Shown: piece after piece, positions 59,070 to 64,000 of the stretch
Layout: each line of letters opens with the position of its first letter
Position numbering within the stretch: position 1 is the stretch's first letter
From: Delphinapterus leucas
Taxonomy: Eukaryota > Chordata > Mammalia > Artiodactyla > Monodontidae
DNA length: 64,000 nucleotides
Reading direction: 5' to 3'
Assembly (NCBI RefSeq): GCF_002288925.2
Contig: NW_022098092.1
Location: 79,820-143,819 of the forward strand
The notes under the pieces: model-generated
The model's database searches: none
Seen by the model: only the letters and a program-made list of their open reading frames with translations
Told to the model about the DNA's origin: nothing
Position numbers and translations under genes: made by a program

Positions 59070-60935
59070 TGTGGAGTATCTTTTGATGTGCTTATCAGTC
59101 ATTTGTATATCTTCCTTGGAAAACATGTCTATTCAGATCCTTTACCCATTTTTTAAATGGGTTATTTGTCTTTTTATTATTGAGTTGTAAGAGTTCTTTA
59201 CATATTCTATATACAATCCCCTTATCAGATATATGATCTACCAATATTTTCTTCCATTCTGAGATTGCCTTTTCACTTTCTTGATAGTGTCCTTTGAAGC
59301 ACAAAGGCTTTTAGTTTCGATGAAGCCCAATTTATTTTCTTTTATTGCTTATTCTTTTGATGTCATGTCTAAGAATATATTGCCAAATCTGAAATCCTGA
59401 AGATATACTCCCATGTTTTCTTTTAAGAGTGTTATAGATTTAGCTTTTAGCATTTAGGTCTTTGATACATTTTGTGTTAATTTTTGTGTAAGTTATGAGG
59501 TAAAGGTCCAATTTTATTCTTTTACATGTGGTAATCTAGTTGTTCCAACATCACGTATTGAAAAAATTACTCTTTCTCTATTGAATGGCCTTGATGCCCT
59601 TGTCAAAAATTAGTTGAGTATGGACCTATGAGTTTCTGAATGCTCAGTTCTATTCTACTGTTTTAGATATCTACCTGTATGCCTTTACCCTTCCCCCATC
59701 TTCGTTACCATTGCTTTGTAGTAAGTTTTTAAATGGAGAAATATGGATCCTCCAACTTTTTTTTCAGGCTTGTTTTGGCTATTCAAGGTCCCTTGCAATT
59801 CTATGTGAATTATAGGATCAGCCTGTTAGTTTCTACAAAGAAGCCAGCTGGGGTTTTGATACGGATTCCATTGCATCATTAGATTAATTTGGGGAGTACT
59901 GTCATCTTAACAATACTCTTCATCTTCTGATGAACATGGGATATTTTTCCATTTATTTAGACCCTCTAATTTCTTTCAATGATGTTTTGTTATTTTCAGT
60001 ATACAAGTCTTCCACTGTTTATGTGAAATTAGCACCTAAGAATTTTATTCCTTTCACTGTTATAAATTGAATTGTTTTCTTATTTTCATTGTTAGATTAT
60101 TCATTTAAAGTGCATAGAAATAAAATTGATTTTTATTGATCTTGTATCCTATGACCTTGTTGGACTCATTTATTAGTTTTAATAATGCTTTATTGGATTC
60201 CTTGTGATTTTCTATACATAATTTCATGTCATCTGCGAATGGATATAGTTTTACTTCTTCTTATTCAATACAGATGCCTTTTATATCTTTTCCCTGTCTA
60301 AATTGCCCTGACTAGAACATTCAGTACAATGTTGAAGGAAAATGATGTGCACAGACATCCTTGTCTTGTTCCTGACATTAGGTAGAAATCATCCAGTCAT
60401 TTACCATTCAGTATCATGTTAACCATTAATTTTCATAGCTGCTCTTTATCAGGCTGAGGATGCTTCCCTGTATTCATAGTTTCTTTCTGTTTGTTTATTT
60501 ATTTATTTATTTATTTATGGCTGCATTTGGTCTTCATTGCTGTTCGCAGGCTTTCTCTAGTTGCGGCAAGTGGGGGCTACTCTTCGTTGTGGTGTGCAGG
60601 CTTCTCATTGCGGTGGCTTCTCTTGTTGTGGAGCATGGGCTCCAGGCACATGAGCTTCAGTAGTTGTGGCTCACGGGCTCTAGAGCGCAGGCTCAATAGT
60701 TATGGTGCATGGGCTTAGTTGCTCCACAGCATGTGGGATCTTCCCGGACCAGGGCTGGAACCCATGTCTCCTGCACTGGCAGGCAGATTTTTAACCACCA
60801 CCACAATGGAAGCCATATTCATAGTTTCTTGAGTGCTTTTATCCATTGAATTTTGTCAAATGCCTGTGTCTACTGAAATGATTAAGTGGTTTTTGTCCTT
60901 TATTCTATTGATATGATGCATACCCTTTTCTCCTC
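59070..60935 (-). mobile_element. Old L1 ORF2 fragment, minus, split by a SINE
   Basis: Reverse-strand ORF2 from the C-terminal side to the reverse transcriptase (a plus-strand TTCATGTCATCTGCGAATG marks the active site near 60224). Frames are broken; the longest is 69 codons. Confidence 0.8.
60486..60815 (-). mobile_element. CHR-type SINE (long form), minus
   Basis: The perfect 15-bp target-site duplication TATTCATAGTTTCTT lies at 60471-60485 and 60816-60830. The tail reads (TTTA)n at the left. Confidence 0.95.
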
Positions 60936-60974
60936 AAATAATTTTAAAAACAATTGCATAAAACTATAATTATA

Positions 60975-61004
60975 GTGCTCACTTCAGCAGCACGTATACC
61001 GAAA
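60975..61004 (+). pseudogene. U6 snRNA 5'-end fragment
   Basis: GTGCTCACTTCAGCAGCACG and the next ten bases match the first 30 nt of U6 snRNA at 25 positions. The remaining 75 or so nt of U6 are absent. It is a truncated retrocopy, not a working snRNA gene. Confidence 0.6.
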
Positions 61005-61199
61005 CAATTATAAAACTTATTCTTGGGCTCATAATGTTAAAGATATACTTTACATGACAATAGCACCAAGGAGGGGGTAGGAAGAGAAACATATTTGAAC
61101 AGTTTCTGTGTAATATTGGAATTAAGTTAATATTAATCTGAAATTGTTTTTTTAAGTTAAAATGCATGTTTTATTCCTTGCTTGAAAATATCTGTTTAA
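61005..61199. other. Unassigned sequence, probably an interspersed repeat
   Basis: AACTTATTCTTGGGCTCATA and AATATTGGAATTAAGTTAAT recall a common mammalian repeat that I cannot name. Confidence 0.3.
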
Positions 61200-61619
61200 C
61201 ACAAAAGAAGGAAGTAAAAGAGGACAGAGGCACAAAAAAAGATCTGAGATATATACAAAACAAATACCAGGAACACCCCCACCCCACCCCAGTCAAAGCC
61301 TCCTCCAGGCAGCACAGGTCCTGGTGGCCTGCGTGCTGCCCCTGACAAAGCCTCCTTTGGCCATGCAGGTCCCAGTGGGCTGTGCCGTCCCCTGTGGCCA
61401 TGCCCATGGAAGCCTGCGCCCCAGCTGGCTTACGCCAGCACACATGCTCCAGGCCAGCTTCAGGAGCAGAAGCTGGTGAGAGGAACACACGCAGAGGTGG
61501 GGCCGACAAAGCAGGTCCAGAGACCTACCTAGAGCTCTTGGAGGGCCTACTGGGGAGTCAGGGGTTGACTGTAGCTCTCTGTGGGGGCAAGGACAATAAT
61601 AGCAGAGGCACCAGGGAAA

Positions 61620-62330
61620 TTTTTACTTTTTAAATTTTTTTATCTTTTAATTTTATTTTTTACTTTTATTTTTTAAATATATTTCTAATTTTTAAATTTT
61701 ATTTTATTTCATTTTATTTTTTTAATATATTTTTTATTTTCTAATTTTATTTTATTTTTTATTCTTTGTAATTGTTCTGCTCTTCATTTGTTGTCTTTTT
61801 TGTTGTTATTGTTGTTGGTTCTTTTGACATTTTTGTTTTTTATTTTGGTTGGTTTTGTGTTTATCTTCTTTTTTAGTTTTTATTTTTGTTTTTGTTTTTG
61901 TCATTTTTGTGTGTTTGTCTTTTGTTCACTTAGCTTTTCTTTTAGTTTGTTTTCTTTATTTTTTGTTTTCTGTTTAGGTTAGTTTTATTTTTATTATCTG
62001 TTTTGGTTTTGGGGCTTTCTTGTTTGTTTGGATGTCTTCTTGTTTTTTCTTCCTTGGGTTTTTTTGTTTGTTTGCTTGCTTGCTTGTTGGTTTGTTTTTT
62101 GTTTGCTTGGATTTCTTTTTATTATTTGTCTTGGGTTTTATTTGCCTGTTTGTTCTCTTTTCTTTTATGTGTGTTTCTATGTTTTTGTTTTTGTTTGCTC
62201 AGTTTTGCTTTTACTATTTGCCTTAGGCTTTGTTTATCAGGGTTTTATTTTGGAGGGGGGTTTGGTTTTTGTTTTTCTTTTTGTTTTTTGCCATGCCGCA
62301 TGGTTTGCAGGGTCTTGGTTTCCAGGCTAG
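61620..62330 (+). repeat. T-rich tract in the L1 5' UTR
   Basis: First a TTTTATTTT-rich part, then a TTTGTTTG-rich part. It lies in the same place as the (sense-strand) pyrimidine tract of the first L1. Confidence 0.85.
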
Positions 62331-62548
62331 GGGTGGGGCCTAAGCCCGTCATGGGAGCACCAAATCCAAGCCACTGGACTACCAGAGAACTTCAGGTCCC
62401 AGGGAATATTATTCAGTGTGAGCTCTCCTGGAGGTCCTCATCTCAGCACCAAGACCTGGATCCACCCAACTGCCTGAAAACTCCAGTGCTGGATGCCTCT
62501 GGCCAAACAACCAGCAAGACAGGAACATGGCCCCACCCATCAACAAAA

Positions 62549-63410
62549 ATGAGACAACAGAGAAATATATTACAGATGAAGGAGCAAGGTAAAAACGTAC
62601 AAGACCAAATAAATAATGAGGACATAGGCAATCTACCTGGAAAGGAATTCAGAATAATGATAGTAAAGATGATCCAAGATCTCGGAAATAGAATGGAGGC
62701 ATGGATCAAGAAAATACAAGAAATGTTTAACAAGGATGTAGGAGAACTAAAGAACAGAAAAACGGTGATGAACAACACAATAACTGAAATGAAAAATACA
62801 CTAGAAGGAATCAGTAGCAGAATAACAGAGGCAGAAGAACGGATAAGTGAGCTGGAAGGTAGAATGGCGGAAATAACTGCCAAGGAGCAGAATAAAGAAA
62901 AAAGAATGAAAAGAAATGAGGAAAGTATCAGAGACCTCTGGGACAACATTAAATGCACCAACATTCGAATTATAGGGATCCCAGAAGAAGAAGAGAAAAA
63001 GAAAGGGTCTGAGAAAATATTTGAAGAGATTATAGTCAAAAACTTCCCTTATAGTCGAAAACTTTCCTAACATGGGAAAGGAAATAACCACAAAAGTCCA
63101 GGAAGCACAGAGAGTCCCATACAGAATAAACCCAAGGAGAAACATGCAAAGACACATATTAAACAAACTAACAAAAGTTAAATTCAAAGAAAAATTATTA
63201 AAAGCAGCAAGGGAACAACAACAAATAACATGCAAGGGAATTTTTCAGCAAAACTCTGCAGGCCAGAGGGAGTGGCAGGATAGATTTAAAGTGATGAAAG
63301 GACAAAAACCTACAACCAAGATTACTCTACCTGGCAAGGACTCTACTTGGCAAAGATATCATTCAGATCTGACAGAGAAATCAAATGCTTTACAGACAAG
63401 CAAACGCTAA
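62549..63410 (+). pseudogene. L1 ORF1, broken by a 19-bp duplication
   Basis: The start at 62549 (MRQQRNILQMKEQGKN) matches ORF1 of the first L1. A coiled-coil region (EAEERISELEGRMAEITAKE) and an RRM-like region (LWDNIKCTNIRIIGIPEEEE) follow. At about 63033-63070 the 19-mer TTATAGTCAAAAACTTCCC is repeated as TTATAGTCGAAAACTTTCC. This shifts the frame and ends the first part at 63070. The C-terminal domain stays open from 63072 (MGKEITTKVQEAQRVPYRIN) to about 63350, after which another shift spoils the last residues. Confidence 0.88.
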
Positions 63411-63524
63411 AAGAATTCAGCACCACCAAACCAGCTTTACAACAACTGCTAAAGGAACTTCACTAGGCAGGAAACACAAGAGAAGAAAAAGACTTACAAA
63501 AACAAACCCAAAACAATTAAGAAA

Positions 63525-64000
63525 ATTGTAATAGGAGCATACATATCTATAATTACCTTAAATGTAAATGGATTAAATGCTCCATCCAAAAGACAGAGAC
63601 TGGCTGAATGGATAGAAAATCAAGACCCATATATATGCTGTCTGCAAGAAACCCACTTCAGACCTAGGGACACATACAGACTGAAAATGAGAGGGTGGAA
63701 AATGATATTCCATGCAAACAGAAATCAAAAGAAAACTGGAGTAGCAATACTCATATCAGACAAAATCGACTTTAAAATAAAGACTGTTAAAAAAAGACAA
63801 AGAGGGCTTCCCTGGTGGCGCAGTGGTTGAGAGTCTGCCTGCCGACGCAGGGGACACGGGTTCGTGCCCCGGTCTGGGAAGATCCCACATGCCGTGGAGC
63901 GGCTAGGCCTGTGAGCCATGGCTGCTGAGCCTGCACGTCCGGAGCCTGTGCTCCGCAATGGGAGAGGCCACAACAGTGAGAGGCCCGTGTACCGCAAAAA
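63525..64000 (+). pseudogene. L1 ORF2 start (endonuclease), start codon lost, SINE-interrupted
   Basis: The frame reads ITLNVNGLNAPSKRQRLAEW and CCLQETHFRPRD, the APE-type endonuclease N-terminus. At the position of the usual ATG is ATT (63525-63527; compare ATGGGAATAGGA in the first L1 with ATTGTAATAGGA here). A SINE cuts it at about 63805 and the window ends. Confidence 0.82.
63805..64000 (+). mobile_element. CHR-type SINE (short form), reaching window end
   Basis: GGGCTTCCCTGGTGGCGCAG start and near-consensus body to the poly-A at the window edge. Close to the copies at 4935 and 44674, so probably young. Confidence 0.93.

Larger units (their letters stand above)
61200..64000 (+). mobile_element. 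Third L1 (plus), 5' part, runs off the window
   Basis: It holds a GC-rich 5' UTR (about 61200-61620), a T-rich tract (61620-62330), ORF1 (62549-63410, broken) and the start of ORF2. The exact 5' end is uncertain. A SINE inserted in ORF2 at 63805. Confidence 0.85.

Noticed and set aside
61788..62226. Small hydrophobic membrane-protein-like frames
   Set aside because: Overlapping frames in a TTTG/TTTA-rich tract. Leu, Phe, Val and Cys runs follow from base composition. Only the frame continuous with ORF1 is noted as a finding.

Overview
This is gene-poor, transposon-dense mammalian DNA, most probably from a cetacean. The main evidence is the many tRNA-Glu-derived SINEs of the CHR type (body starting GGGCTTCCCTGGTGGCGCAG), which are typical of whales and their artiodactyl relatives. 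They sit beside mammalian L1, L2, MLT1, MER5A and Tigger1 copies. I cannot separate toothed from baleen whales. Repeat names come from my recollection of consensus sequences and were not checked by a search.

The only credible host gene is a C2H2 zinc-finger terminal exon at 14377-15941 (+). It encodes 14 exact 28-residue modules, 13 of them intact, behind a splice acceptor. It looks like the last exon of a KRAB or SCAN-KRAB factor; ZNF287 is my best guess. Its upstream exons are not visible. About 100 bp upstream of the exon lies the 5' end of an oppositely oriented full-length L1 (6498-14272) with 13-bp target-site duplications (TSDs). That L1 carries an assembly gap (12905-13004) whose flanks repeat each other almost perfectly.

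Layout: 1-6.5 kb holds old L2 and MLT1 remnants with two SINEs. 6.5-14.3 kb is the full-length L1. 14.3-16.5 kb is the zinc-finger exon and 3' UTR. 16.5-20.5 kb is mostly unassigned. 20.5-22.8 kb is an old L1. 22.8-29.6 kb is a decayed gammaretrovirus-like ERV (minus) with gag and part of pol but no visible integrase or env. It includes a second LTR-like block that ends in a tRNA-Glu-like sequence. 30.9-37.5 kb is a second long L1 (minus) with nested insertions. 37.5-41.5 kb is a degenerate 16/20-bp minisatellite containing a Tigger1 transposon and a solo LTR. 42-61 kb is layered L1, hAT-type, LTR and SINE fragments. 61.2 kb to the end is the 5' part of a third L1 (+), with broken ORF1 and the start of ORF2.

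No operon-like system, CRISPR array or intact RNA gene was found. The most interesting points are the L1 5' end facing the zinc-finger exon, the apparently false assembly gap in a tandemly repeated L1 5' UTR, the tRNA-Glu-like sequence beside an LTR, and the minisatellite mosaic.
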